DNA from: Patescibacteria group bacterium
GTDB lineage: Bacteria; Patescibacteriota; Patescibacteriia; UM-FILTER-42-10
NCBI GenBank assembly: GCA_018825385.1
Contig: JAHJEX010000079.1
Location: 1-36,910 of the forward strand
Direction of reading: 5' to 3'
DNA length: 36,910 nt
The notes under the pieces: generated by a model
What the model was told of the DNA's origin: nothing
What the model saw: only the letters and a program-made list of their open reading frames with translations
Database searches by the model: none
Translations under genes and position numbers: made by a program
Part shown: piece by piece, positions 1-9,186 of the stretch
Position numbering within the stretch: the stretch's first letter is position 1
How the letters are laid out: every line of letters begins with the position of its first letter

Positions 1-3000
1 CGCGGAGGGTGTAAATAATATCAGTATTAGTGTCGTAAACCATCCCAGTACTCGATCCGTAAATAAATGCTTCTGGCATATCGGCGAGATAGTCCCACAT
101 ATCGTTAGCGATATCGTACCGGAAGAAGTCGTCGCGATAGTTACCAGCTTTTGCGTAAAGATACCCGTTATCGTAGATAATCGAACCGCCGTATCCGATA
201 TAGAAAGGCGTTGGAGTGAGATTGGTCCAAACGTTTCCGCTAATGTCATATCGAATAAACTGATTTGTGTTGGCACCACGCATGGCAAAAAGACATCCGG
301 AAGCATCAGAGCAGTAATCGCCATTCGGTACGTATGTCATAGAGGATCCATAATAGAATACCTGGTCAGGCGAAGAACGAGCCGTCCAAGTATTACCGGA
401 AATACTATATCGATAGAACTCATCAGTGTTATAACCAGGATAAGCAAACATATAATCGCCACCCGCCCAGACTAATGATCCGCCATAGTACACGACCTGC
501 GTGCTGGTAATATCAGCCAAAGCTGTCCAAGTATTAGCGTTAACATTATAACGCATAAACTCTTTGACATTATTACCAACCAAGGTAAATACGCACCCGC
601 CTGCATCAGCACATTGCGATCCATTTGGTACATAGGTAATAGCAGTCCCTTCATATGGGCTCGCCGTGCTAGTGATGTCAGCTAGTGATGTCCAAGTTTT
701 TGTTGAAATCGTATATTTGAAAAAAGTTTTTGTATTCTGAGCACGCAGCACAAAAATGCTATCACTGCTATCAAAAGCTATTGAGGAATCATTATACGCT
801 GTAGCTAAAGCTGCTGAGCCATAAGTTGATGGCAAGTCCATCCATAGTCCGCCCGAAACTGAAGAGAGTGTCATGTTCGTACCGGAGCCGGCAGCGGCAT
901 TCACGTTTGTCGCGGTTGTGCCAGTCGCCTCAAAGTCGGCCTGGGCAGTCCACGTTTGCGTTGCAGCAGGAGATATTCCGCCGTATGTGTATGTAAAAGC
1001 AGAAGTAGCCGCTGACGTGTTCCCAGCATTATCTTTCGTTACAATCCGTAGGTAGTACGTAGAGCTCGCCGTCATATCAGTATTCACCTCAAAAGTCGTA
1101 CCGGTCTGATAGTAGTCCTCACTTGAGGATGGATCTGCGGATGCGTTTGTTGTCCACTGAACATAGTATCCGGCGATACCCGAGCTCGAATCCGTAGCAC
1201 CAGATAAAGAAAAATAGGGATTCGGATAGTAGTACGAGTTGCCAGTAGTGATGCCTGTGCCCAGACCGCTGTTGGAATAGCCAGTAGCTGTCGGGTTTGT
1301 TGGGTTGTCACTGTCTTTTTCATAAGTAATAGTAAAATCAGAAACACTCGGTGTATTTGTTCCGTCAGATGTTAGAACAGCTTTTATCTGAACGTATCGC
1401 CGAGCTGGCGACGTAATACTTCCAGCTGTAATCGTTGCCCACGAAGACCAGTTTACCTGGTCTGTAGATGTTCGTGATGAGTAAGTAATAGAACTAGTTC
1501 CTGGTGTGGACTCAGTAGCCGCAAAAGTCGTGAACGACTCTACCCAATTTAGGTCAAGCGTATCGGAGATCCATGTCGCGGTATCTGCGTATGCATTTGT
1601 TGACATGTCAGCTTTGTAGATCGTTGTCGTGTTCCAACCGCGTCCTGCAAACAGAATATCATTAGCAGTATCATACGCCATACTCGCTCCATACCCGATT
1701 GTTCGTTCAGGAAAATCTATCGAGCGCTCCCACGCATCTCCGGATATACTATACCGCCAAAAATGATCTTGATAATCACCAGAGACAGCATAAATATAGT
1801 TTGTCCCGTCATACACTAAATTTGCAGAATAGTATGTATTTGTTGGAAGAGCTGCCATCTCTGTCCATCCGACACCAGGCTCGTACCGATGGAACTCCGC
1901 GCGGTAGTATCCCATGAGCGAATATGTGTACGTCCCGTCGTTTGTTATTGCTCCACCTCCATAGATGGTATATGGTGCTTCCGTCTCTTCGGACCAAGTA
2001 CCGTTGTAACTGAACATGTGGTTGTTATTGTTACCTTTCTGCGCATATACCGTTGTACCCATACACGTAATACCGCTACCATACCGCCCGTTAAGCGACC
2101 CGGCAGTTCCTGTAGAGTGAGTTGCAGGCATACTCGTAAGCGTACCCCAGGTGCCCGCAGAGATGTCGTAACTATAAAAATTCAGTGTGTTGTTCGCGCG
2201 GTTCGCGTAGATCGTACCACTCCCGTCGTAGCAGATGGACGATCCCTCGCGGAGAGCTCCCAGGACAACAGCGAGCGACGTCCAGGTATGCGCATTGATA
2301 TCGTACCGCCAGAATTCGGTCGTGTTGTTCCCCGTGGAGAGGTACAGGCACCCGTCCGTGTCGTCACATCCGTCCTCCGCATCCGTGACGTACGCCATGA
2401 GGTTCCCCTCGTAGCTCCCACCCATGTTGCTCGGAGTGGAGATGGAGTCCCAGTGGCCGTTCGTGATGTCGTACCGCCAGAACTCAGGTCGGTTATTTCC
2501 ACGGAGTGAGTAGAGGTAGGTATCGAACTTGAGTAACGAACCACCACCGTAGATTGTTGCTGGCGCGTCAGGAGTGTCGGTGATATCACTGTCCCATGTC
2601 TGGGCGCTCACATCAAACTTTAGAAAGTCATCCGTGTTGTTCCCGCGCTGCAGGTAGATGTCCCCAGTCGTCGAATCGAACGCCATGGCGCCACCGTAGT
2701 GCGGTCCGTACGACGACAGGATGCTCGTCGAGTCGTACCACTGGCTCTCCCCGATGTCGAACATGTAGAACTGCAGGTTCCGGTTCCCGCGGGTCGCGTA
2801 GATGCACCCGAGCGTGCAGTACTCCGGGTCGGAGCCGAACGCCTCATCCACGTACACGAGCGCGTGGCCGTTCGTCGTGTAGATCTGGTTGTCGGGGAGA
2901 CCCGCCATCGTCTCGTCCCACTCGTCGCTCGAGATGTCGTACTTCCAGAACGTCGAGGTGGAACGCCCGCGTGCAGCATAAAGTGTTCCCGTACCATCAG

Positions 3001-3688
3001 AAACAATATCCGAACCCATCCCCCATGCATCTGGCGCATCCGTAAGCTGTGACCAGGTATCCGTGGCGATGTCGTATTTGTATAAGTGTTTTGTCGCAGT
3101 ACCATTCTCGTTCTGTAGGCCACCATTGATCGCATAGAGTGCCCCGTTGTAGTACTCGATCGATCCGCCATTGAGGAATGACGTCGGTGCGTTCTCCAGG
3201 AACGTGAACGTGTTCAATTCGGGGTTGTATCGGATGAGGTACGGAGTGTAGTTGCCCTGGATGATATAGACGTACGTCCCGTCTGTCGCAAGGTCGCCAC
3301 CGTAGCTAGTGCCTCGGTATGACTCTACTCCATACCCGTGTTCGTCCGTAATGAACCCCGGTGTATCTGCACTCCATGTACCGCCTGCTCCACTTGAAAT
3401 TTGAATTGCGTCAGCCGTTGTAGTTGTGTCAATCGTTCCCGGGTAGTACTCGCCAGCCTCCCACTGCGACTGCGTGTCTACCGTATACGTATCCGATACT
3501 GCATTAATAGTAATGATGTCATAGATCCAATATCCGCCAACGATAACTGCAATCAAAATAATAGTACTAAGCTGGAACGCTTTTTTCTGGTAAAACCTCT
3601 TCTTTCTCTGAACAGTTTTTTTAATTTTTCGAGGAATAAAAAGGGTGTGCTTTTTTCGAGGTTTTAGCACACCTAAAGATTTACTCAT
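1..3688 (-). CDS. Giant membrane-anchored Kelch-like / beta-propeller surface protein with Ig/FN3-like middle region (partial, runs off left edge; about 1229 codons in window)
   Basis: Manual reverse-strand translation from ATG at 3688 (MSKSLGVLKPRKKHTLFIPRKIKKTVQRKKRFYQKKAFQLSTIILIAVIVGGYWIYDIITINAVSDTYTVD...) found no stop through position 1 (...DTNTDIIYTLR). One N-terminal TM segment, then about 15 repeats of the type (F)WRYDIxxxxWxxL preceded by (L/Y)xxxRGNN. Missing from the ORF track, probably because it has no stop inside the window. Confidence 0.88.
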   Translation of the reverse strand, partial: MSKSLGVLKPRKKHTLFIPRKIKKTVQRKKRFYQKKAFQLSTIILIAVIVGGYWIYDIITINAVSDTYTVDTQSQWEAGEYYPGTIDTTTTADAIQISSGAGGTWSADTPGFITDEHGYGVESYRGTSYGGDLATDGTYVYIIQGNYTPYLIRYNPELNTFTFLENAPTSFLNGGSIEYYNGALYAINGGLQNENGTATKHLYKYDIATDTWSQLTDAPDAWGMGSDIVSDGTGTLYAARGRSTSTFWKYDISSDEWDETMAGLPDNQIYTTNGHALVYVDEAFGSDPEYCTLGCIYATRGNRNLQFYMFDIGESQWYDSTSILSSYGPHYGGAMAFDSTTGDIYLQRGNNTDDFLKFDVSAQTWDSDITDTPDAPATIYGGGSLLKFDTYLYSLRGNNRPEFWRYDITNGHWDSISTPSNMGGSYEGNLMAYVTDAEDGCDDTDGCLYLSTGNNTTEFWRYDINAHTWTSLAVVLGALREGSSICYDGSGTIYANRANNTLNFYSYDISAGTWGTLTSMPATHSTGTAGSLNGRYGSGITCMGTTVYAQKGNNNNHMFSYNGTWSEETEAPYTIYGGGAITNDGTYTYSLMGYYRAEFHRYEPGVGWTEMAALPTNTYYSANLVYDGTNYIYAVSGDYQDHFWRYSISGDAWERSIDFPERTIGYGASMAYDTANDILFAGRGWNTTTIYKADMSTNAYADTATWISDTLDLNWVESFTTFAATESTPGTSSITYSSRTSTDQVNWSSWATITAGSITSPARRYVQIKAVLTSDGTNTPSVSDFTITYEKDSDNPTNPTATGYSNSGLGTGITTGNSYYYPNPYFSLSGATDSSSGIAGYYVQWTTNASADPSSSEDYYQTGTTFEVNTDMTASSTYYLRIVTKDNAGNTSAATSAFTYTYGGISPAATQTWTAQADFEATGTTATNVNAAAGSGTNMTLSSVSGGLWMDLPSTYGSAALATAYNDSSIAFDSSDSIFVLRAQNTKTFFKYTISTKTWTSLADITSTASPYEGTAITYVPNGSQCADAGGCVFTLVGNNVKEFMRYNVNANTWTALADITSTQVVYYGGSLVWAGGDYMFAYPGYNTDEFYRYSISGNTWTARSSPDQVFYYGSSMTYVPNGDYCSDASGCLFAMRGANTNQFIRYDISGNVWTNLTPTPFYIGYGGSIIYDNGYLYAKAGNYRDDFFRYDIANDMWDYLADMPEAFIYGSSTGMVYDTNTDIIYTLR

Positions 3689-3919
3689 TAATGGTTTCTT
3701 TTTCCTTTTCTTGGCAAATAGAAAAAGGTTATTTTTTGATTTTTTTGATTTCTTTTTATTTTTAGCCCAAAAACTGGACATAAAGCACGCTGGTTATTGC
3801 CCTAATATTCCTTTAATTTTCACTGCTACTTTAGCACAATTTTTGCGAAAAGTCAATAAAATTCACCCATCAAAAAACTAGGTGTTTTGCCCAGCTTTTA
3901 TTTATTACTAGTTTGCCTG

Positions 3920-4408
3920 CTATTCTGTCGTATTGGTGCCACCCGAGCCTTCTACTGGCTCCCATGAATTAACTGTACCACAATATGGAAACAAGGTTCT
4001 ACAGCAATTATCATTAGTTGTTCTACACACATTTCCAAAAGTCACTTTTATTTCTTCGCCAATATATGCTCTGAACTGTTCTTTCATAGAATCATATTTA
4101 CCTAGACCTATTTCGTGTCCTGCAGAAGTTAGCACTCCGTATGATTCACTCGGCGTATTGTATCCTTTCAAAAAAACCATTCCTGTCGCTATTACCTCTT
4201 CATTGGTAATGGCCGTACCAGATGAATTGGTATTTTCATTTAAATCAGAATTAACATTTTCATCGATTACTGCATTTGCATTAGTATTCAGATTTGATAC
4301 AACCGCATTATTTTTATTTGATTCCTCGCCAGAATTCATGAATAACACTACTGCCACAATTACAACCATAATTACGATAACTATAATGGAGACTAGCTTT
4401 TTATTCAT
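3920..4408 (-). CDS. Hypothetical N-terminally membrane-anchored protein with Asn-rich linker
   Basis: ORF with N-terminal TM helix (LVSIIVIVIMVVIVAVVLFM), Asn/Ser-rich linker, then a small Cys-containing domain. Confidence 0.75.
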   Translation of the reverse strand: MNKKLVSIIVIVIMVVIVAVVLFMNSGEESNKNNAVVSNLNTNANAVIDENVNSDLNENTNSSGTAITNEEVIATGMVFLKGYNTPSESYGVLTSAGHEIGLGKYDSMKEQFRAYIGEEIKVTFGNVCRTTNDNCCRTLFPYCGTVNSWEPVEGSGGTNTTE

Positions 4409-4468
4409 TTGTTTACTATAAAATAATTATTACTATAATTGTAGCATATCTTATGAAAAAAAACATCT

Positions 4469-5569
4469 CTATATTCCTTTAGCAATTGTTTGCATCAACT
4501 CAAGATAGAAATGCACATTATGGATTGTTGCTAATCTATAGGCCAATGGTTCTTCGACAGAAAAAAGATGTCTTATGTAACTTCTGGAATAATTTTTACA
4601 TGTTACACAATTACATTGCTGATCAACCGGTTTTATATCCAAACGATACTTAGACTGTTTGATTCTTATCTCCTGATAAAATTTCCCCTTCAAATCTTTA
4701 TTACGCCAGATGTACAGAAGTCCGTGCCGGGCGTTACGCGTTGGTATCACACAGTCAAACATATCCACCCCCCTTTTCACCGCTTCATAGATCTGCTCCG
4801 GTTTACCAACTCCCATTAGATAGCGTGGTTTGTCAGCAGGTAATTCCGGAACCACCCAGTCAAGTGCTTGATACATTTTTTCCGTTGGTTCACCTACTGC
4901 CAATCCTCCAATCGCATACCCATCAAAGCCAAATTTTTTTAAATCATGTGCATGTTGAATACGCAATTCTTTGTATGACGAACCTTGAATGATTCCAAAC
5001 AGTAATTGTTTCTTCTTTGAATGTGTCTTCTTGCAGCGCTTGGCCCAAAGAGTAGTCAGCTCCATCGATTGTTTTGCATCAACCTTAGTCGCCGGATAGG
5101 CCGGACATTCATCCAGAACCATCATAATATCAGAACCTAAAGCCTCCTGTATCCTAATCACTTTCTCCGGAGTTAGCGTGTGTTTAGATCCATCATACGT
5201 AGATCGAAATTCTACCCCCTTATTTGAGACCTTAACCATGCTTTTTCCAGAATCATTTTTTGCTCCAAGAGAGAACACTTGATAGCCACCAGAATCAGTA
5301 AGAATAGCTCTCTTCCAGTTCATAAACTTGTGCAAACCGCCAGCCTTTTTGATAACCGACATGCCCGGCCTCAAATAAAGATGATAAGTATTACTCAGGA
5401 TAATTTCTGATTTGAGTTCAACGATATCCTCACTGCTTATTGCTTTTACTGAAGCCTTGGTGGCAATTGGCATGAAAAAAGGCGTTTTTACAGGTCCGTG
5501 GGCTGTTTGTAAAACACCGCATCTTGCCAGTGTCTTCGTGCCTTTTTTTAATACTCTAAATTTACTCAT
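4469..5569 (-). CDS. tgt: Queuine/preQ1 tRNA-ribosyltransferase
   Basis: Full-length TGT features: LTDSGGYQVFSLG, DECPAYPA, GYAIGGLAVGEP, DCVIPTRNARHG, zinc-site-like CNCVTCKNYSRSYIRHLF. Confidence 0.95.
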   Translation of the reverse strand: MSKFRVLKKGTKTLARCGVLQTAHGPVKTPFFMPIATKASVKAISSEDIVELKSEIILSNTYHLYLRPGMSVIKKAGGLHKFMNWKRAILTDSGGYQVFSLGAKNDSGKSMVKVSNKGVEFRSTYDGSKHTLTPEKVIRIQEALGSDIMMVLDECPAYPATKVDAKQSMELTTLWAKRCKKTHSKKKQLLFGIIQGSSYKELRIQHAHDLKKFGFDGYAIGGLAVGEPTEKMYQALDWVVPELPADKPRYLMGVGKPEQIYEAVKRGVDMFDCVIPTRNARHGLLYIWRNKDLKGKFYQEIRIKQSKYRLDIKPVDQQCNCVTCKNYSRSYIRHLFSVEEPLAYRLATIHNVHFYLELMQTIAKGI

Positions 5570-6213
5570 AGTCCTGGAATAGCTTTGATAAATTCGTCTA
5601 TTGATTCAAATATAATGTCCGGGTTTTCTTTCTTCAATCTTTCAGTATTATGATATCCCCACCCAACAGCGATTGTTTTTACGCCAGCTGTTTTCGCTTC
5701 AATCAGATCACCTGTGGTATCGGTTACAAAATATGTTTGTTGACTATCTGCCTTTTCTTTTTTTAAGATAGCTTGAATCTTATCTACCTTTGAAATCCCC
5801 TTATCAGCTCCTAGAACGTCCTTAAAGTAGATTAGTAGATCTTTTTTTCTTAGAAATGTCTTTACTGCTTTTGTAGAACTTGAGGTAATAACATATAGAT
5901 TGTAGTCTTTCAAAACTTCCAACAATCTCCCAACATTTGCATACAGTTTTACTTTTTTATTCCCATATTTATTTCTCTTTTCGATCATTTCTAGCAACAA
6001 GTGAAACTGGTCTTCCTTCACTCCATGATCCAACAGAGAATCATATACATTATTGGTATAAAGGTCCCTGGATTGTTTTTTGGTTACATTAGCCAAACCA
6101 AGAGAATTAAAAAAAGCATTAAAAGTAGTTGTAGCCTCATCCAGTGAATCCACAATCACTCCATCAAAATCGAATAAAAAAAGAGGTGTTTTATTTTTAG
6201 ACTCTTCTGTCAT
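5566..6213 (-). CDS. HAD-superfamily hydrolase (phosphoglycolate phosphatase-like)
   Basis: FLFDFDGVIVDSLDEA, ITSSSTKAV, FVTDTTGDLIEAKTAGVKTIAVGWGYH; overlaps tgt by 4 nt. Confidence 0.9.
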   Translation of the reverse strand: MTEESKNKTPLFLFDFDGVIVDSLDEATTTFNAFFNSLGLANVTKKQSRDLYTNNVYDSLLDHGVKEDQFHLLLEMIEKRNKYGNKKVKLYANVGRLLEVLKDYNLYVITSSSTKAVKTFLRKKDLLIYFKDVLGADKGISKVDKIQAILKKEKADSQQTYFVTDTTGDLIEAKTAGVKTIAVGWGYHNTERLKKENPDIIFESIDEFIKAIPGL

Positions 6214-6214
6214 T

Positions 6215-6469
6215 TTATTCTCCTTCTATTTCACGGAGGACTATTGTATCAGTTTTTACTTTTTTGAAAACTAGTTTGGACTTTTCTGCAAGCGTTCCTT
6301 TTAGCAGATAATCCAAATGAAAACGCAGATTTTCTTCGGAAACAATTTCACCATGATCCTCCATTTCTCCTAAATCAATAACAACCTCGGTAACTATATT
6401 AAGATTATTTTCCTTTGCTTTTTTTTGTACGGCATCGCAAATATCTTTTGCGGTCATCAAATCATGCAT
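6215..6469 (-). CDS. HypA-like hydrogenase nickel-incorporation protein lacking the C-terminal zinc finger
   Basis: 84 aa; MHDLMTAKDICDAVQKKAKENN..., VVIDLGEMEDHGEIVSEENLRFHLDYLLKGTLAEKSKLVFKKVK resembles the HypA N-terminal domain; no CxxC motif present. Confidence 0.65.
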   Translation of the reverse strand: MHDLMTAKDICDAVQKKAKENNLNIVTEVVIDLGEMEDHGEIVSEENLRFHLDYLLKGTLAEKSKLVFKKVKTDTIVLREIEGE

Positions 6470-6504
6470 ATGTTTGCTTGTTGCACGTTGCTTATAGCAC
6501 GTGG

Positions 6505-6855
6505 TTAATTAATTGTTTTTTTAAAAGCGTTTATCTTTATAACTAATAATTCAGCATCTTGATAAATCTCTTTCAACAATTCGTCAGAAATAAATTTCCG
6601 CTCTTTACAAAAGAACAACAATGAAACTGTTTCTAATGCAGACTTAATAGCAATATTTAGAAAATTACAAAAATCTTTGTTTGTGGTTCCTCCTGATCCT
6701 TCTGCTATATTTGTTGCGATTGAAACTGATGCCCTTTTGAGTTGAGACGATAATCCAAACAACTCTTCTTTTGATAATGTGTTAGCAAAATCATATACTT
6801 TATCAGCATACCTTATTGCTAATTGCCATATTTTTAAATCTTCAAAACGAAACAT
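6505..6855 (-). CDS. Four helix bundle protein (23S rRNA intervening-sequence protein family)
   Basis: FRFEDLKIWQLAIRYADKVYDFANTLSKEELFGLSSQLKRASVSIATNIAEGSGG is characteristic of this family. Confidence 0.92.
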   Translation of the reverse strand: MFRFEDLKIWQLAIRYADKVYDFANTLSKEELFGLSSQLKRASVSIATNIAEGSGGTTNKDFCNFLNIAIKSALETVSLLFFCKERKFISDELLKEIYQDAELLVIKINAFKKTIN

Positions 6856-6939
6856 TTTTTTACGTTAGTTTTATCGATAAGGGAAATTATAGATTAAAAT
6901 TACTGCAACGATTTTATGCTACAAGCTACATGCCACGAG

Positions 6940-8202
6940 CTAATGAGTAGCGCAGGTCATGCATGGATCATAAGCACGAACAAGCATTTTAATTTTTCTT
7001 TTTGATTCTTCAGAGGAAACATCATTAATATTTGGCAAAAAAGCTTTTATATCTTCTTCTAAATTGTTTACAAACTGCGCAGTTGGAGTAATAATATTCA
7101 CATTTTTCAAATATCCCAATTTATCAATTTCATATACATGAAAGAGAGTTCCGCGCGGGGCTTCAATCGCACCAATTCCTGTTCCCGCCTTGATCTGATA
7201 TTTTTTAACAGCACTAGATCCTTTCATTTCTAAATATTTCTTAATCAATGTTTTGCTTTCCTCCAGACCATTCACAATCTCTATCATTTGTCCCAATATA
7301 TTGTGGAAAGTATTAAATGATGGGAATTCGATTCCTGATTCCTTAAGCAGAGCTTTTGCTTTTGGATTGAGAAGCTTTCTGTTTATATTTAGACGAGCTA
7401 ATGATCCGACCATATATATCTTATTGTATAATTTGGTCTTCTTAATTTTTTGCCAATTGCTGTATTCTTCCTCCACTTCTTTAATAAACTTTTCTTTTGT
7501 AATACCCTTCTCAATAGTTGATGTCAGCGTGCCTTGATAAATAGGATATTCCTTTTCATGAGTTAATGATACAAATTCAGTTTTACGTGAAAATTTAGGA
7601 TAATTTAGTGAATTGAATATTCCAGTTATCTTTGCGCCAATTTTCAGTAGTGGCTCAATTTGTTTTAGAAGTTCTTTTAGCTCACGCTCATTAGGAGTTT
7701 TCATAAATCCACCCACTGCTGAATTCATGGGATGAATTGAGCGTCCACCTATCACCTCAATCAGTTTATTACCAAAAGCTCTTATTTCCAATGCCTGCTT
7801 CGTTTCTTTTGGAAAATCTTTTAGAAGTTTAAGGCTGTTCTTCATTTTGAAGTAGTCGGGAAGAGTGAGAAAATACAGATGCAGACTATGACTCTGTATA
7901 AATTGCCCCCACATCATTAGCTTTCTCAACACCACTGTTTTTTCACTTACTTTAACTTTCAATGCATCCTCAATTGCTAAAATGCTTCCCAAATTATGAA
8001 CGACAGGACAAACTCCACAAATACGTGCAGTAATTAATGGTGCTTCCTGATAATTGCGTCCTACTAAGATTCCTTCTATAAAACGAGAACCTTCTAGAGT
8101 TTTGAAGCGAGCACGGTTAATTTCACCGGATTCTAAATCCGTTATCAGACTGGCGTGGCCTTCGATTTTTGCTACATGATCAAATTTTATTCGCCTCTTC
8201 AT
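6940..8202 (-). CDS. Cytosolic [NiFe]-hydrogenase large (alpha) subunit, group 3b/sulfhydrogenase-like
   Basis: RICGVCPVVHNLGS (L1 CxxC) and C-terminal DPCMTCATH* (L2 CxxC); operonic with the other hydrogenase subunits. Confidence 0.95.
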   Translation of the reverse strand: MKRRIKFDHVAKIEGHASLITDLESGEINRARFKTLEGSRFIEGILVGRNYQEAPLITARICGVCPVVHNLGSILAIEDALKVKVSEKTVVLRKLMMWGQFIQSHSLHLYFLTLPDYFKMKNSLKLLKDFPKETKQALEIRAFGNKLIEVIGGRSIHPMNSAVGGFMKTPNERELKELLKQIEPLLKIGAKITGIFNSLNYPKFSRKTEFVSLTHEKEYPIYQGTLTSTIEKGITKEKFIKEVEEEYSNWQKIKKTKLYNKIYMVGSLARLNINRKLLNPKAKALLKESGIEFPSFNTFHNILGQMIEIVNGLEESKTLIKKYLEMKGSSAVKKYQIKAGTGIGAIEAPRGTLFHVYEIDKLGYLKNVNIITPTAQFVNNLEEDIKAFLPNINDVSSEESKRKIKMLVRAYDPCMTCATH

Positions 8203-9170
8203 AGTTTTTGTATTTCTTCCATAATTTTTTTATCAAGATTAATGGATCCCAGCTTCATTTTCTTTGTTTCATTTTTATATGCTAATTCACCGGGAATTCG
8301 AATTTCTTTTACACCCTTAATTCTCTTTGCTCCTTTTACATCTTTAATCAATTTAGCCATATCGCGATTAAAATCATGCTTTGTTGTGAAAACATATGGA
8401 TCAATAGCAATAAACAAAAATCCACGGACTTTCTTTGTGCTTTTACCAACCTTCGTTCTAACAAAAGGACCAGTTAATATCTCCAGTGCCAGTCCAAGAA
8501 TATATCCTTTGTATCCACCAAAAGGCAATACGGCTTCAACCGCATCTGGGTCAGTTGTAGTTTTTCCGGTTTTATCTATTGCCCAGCCATTCTGAATCTT
8601 TTTTCCCAGTGATTGTGCCATCCGAATATGATAGAAAGCTCTGGTAGAAACTGCCATATCAATTACAAACGGATATTCCTTAAAAGGAATGCCAATGCCA
8701 ATAGGGTTTGTAGAAAGAATTGCTTCTCTTGCACCAGTTGGAGCCATTAACGGGCCACCGCCATAATTAAAGCATAGGCCAATCATCCCCTTGCGAGCGG
8801 CAACTTCTGCCCAAGTTCCCGGTCTCAAGAAAGAGTGAATGTTCTCGCCACCAACCATAGCGATTCCAGTTTTCTTCGCTTTTTTCACCGCTAACTCTAT
8901 CGCATGATAAGCCACAATTTGACCAACATCCCGATTACCACTAATAAATGCATATGCCGGTTTATCTTTCGTAACTTTGAAATGACCTCTTTTTGTCTTT
9001 TTTAGTTTTTTGTAGGCTCGAACAAATCCGTAGATTCCGTGAGAACCTTTTCCTTTTAATTCTCCGGCAATATATTCGAAAGATATTGCTTTGGCCTCTT
9101 TTGTTGTGAAGCCAATTTTGCGCAGTTTGTTTTTGAGTATTTTTTCTATTTCTTCTATTTGGATACGCAT
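8199..9170 (-). CDS. Ldh-family (malate/L-lactate/sulfolactate dehydrogenase type, Ldh_2) NAD(P)-dependent oxidoreductase
   Basis: MVGGENIHSF-RPGTWAEVAARKGMIGLCFNYGGGPLMAPTGAREAILSTNPIGIGIPF, LPFGGYKGYILGLALEILTGPF; start at MRIQIEEIEKIL (9170) preferred over the ORF-track start at 9257, which would overlap the upstream gene. Confidence 0.9.
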   Translation of the reverse strand: MRIQIEEIEKILKNKLRKIGFTTKEAKAISFEYIAGELKGKGSHGIYGFVRAYKKLKKTKRGHFKVTKDKPAYAFISGNRDVGQIVAYHAIELAVKKAKKTGIAMVGGENIHSFLRPGTWAEVAARKGMIGLCFNYGGGPLMAPTGAREAILSTNPIGIGIPFKEYPFVIDMAVSTRAFYHIRMAQSLGKKIQNGWAIDKTGKTTTDPDAVEAVLPFGGYKGYILGLALEILTGPFVRTKVGKSTKKVRGFLFIAIDPYVFTTKHDFNRDMAKLIKDVKGAKRIKGVKEIRIPGELAYKNETKKMKLGSINLDKKIMEEIQKL

Positions 9171-9186
9171 AGATTTTTTATTTAGT

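Noticed and set aside
873-3881. Multiple plus- and minus-strand ORFs in the track (e.g. 1889..2509 +, 2182..2589 -, 2596..3045 +, 2620..3171 -, 2699..3052 +, 3401..3667 +)
   Set aside because: Out-of-frame or antisense shadows of the long minus-strand propeller CDS; translations are low-complexity Arg/Ser/Thr-rich or lack recognisable domains.
3933-4421. Plus-strand ORF of 162 aa opposite the anchored hypothetical protein
   Set aside because: Antisense of a minus-strand ORF that has a clean TM-anchor architecture; no plausible start signal.
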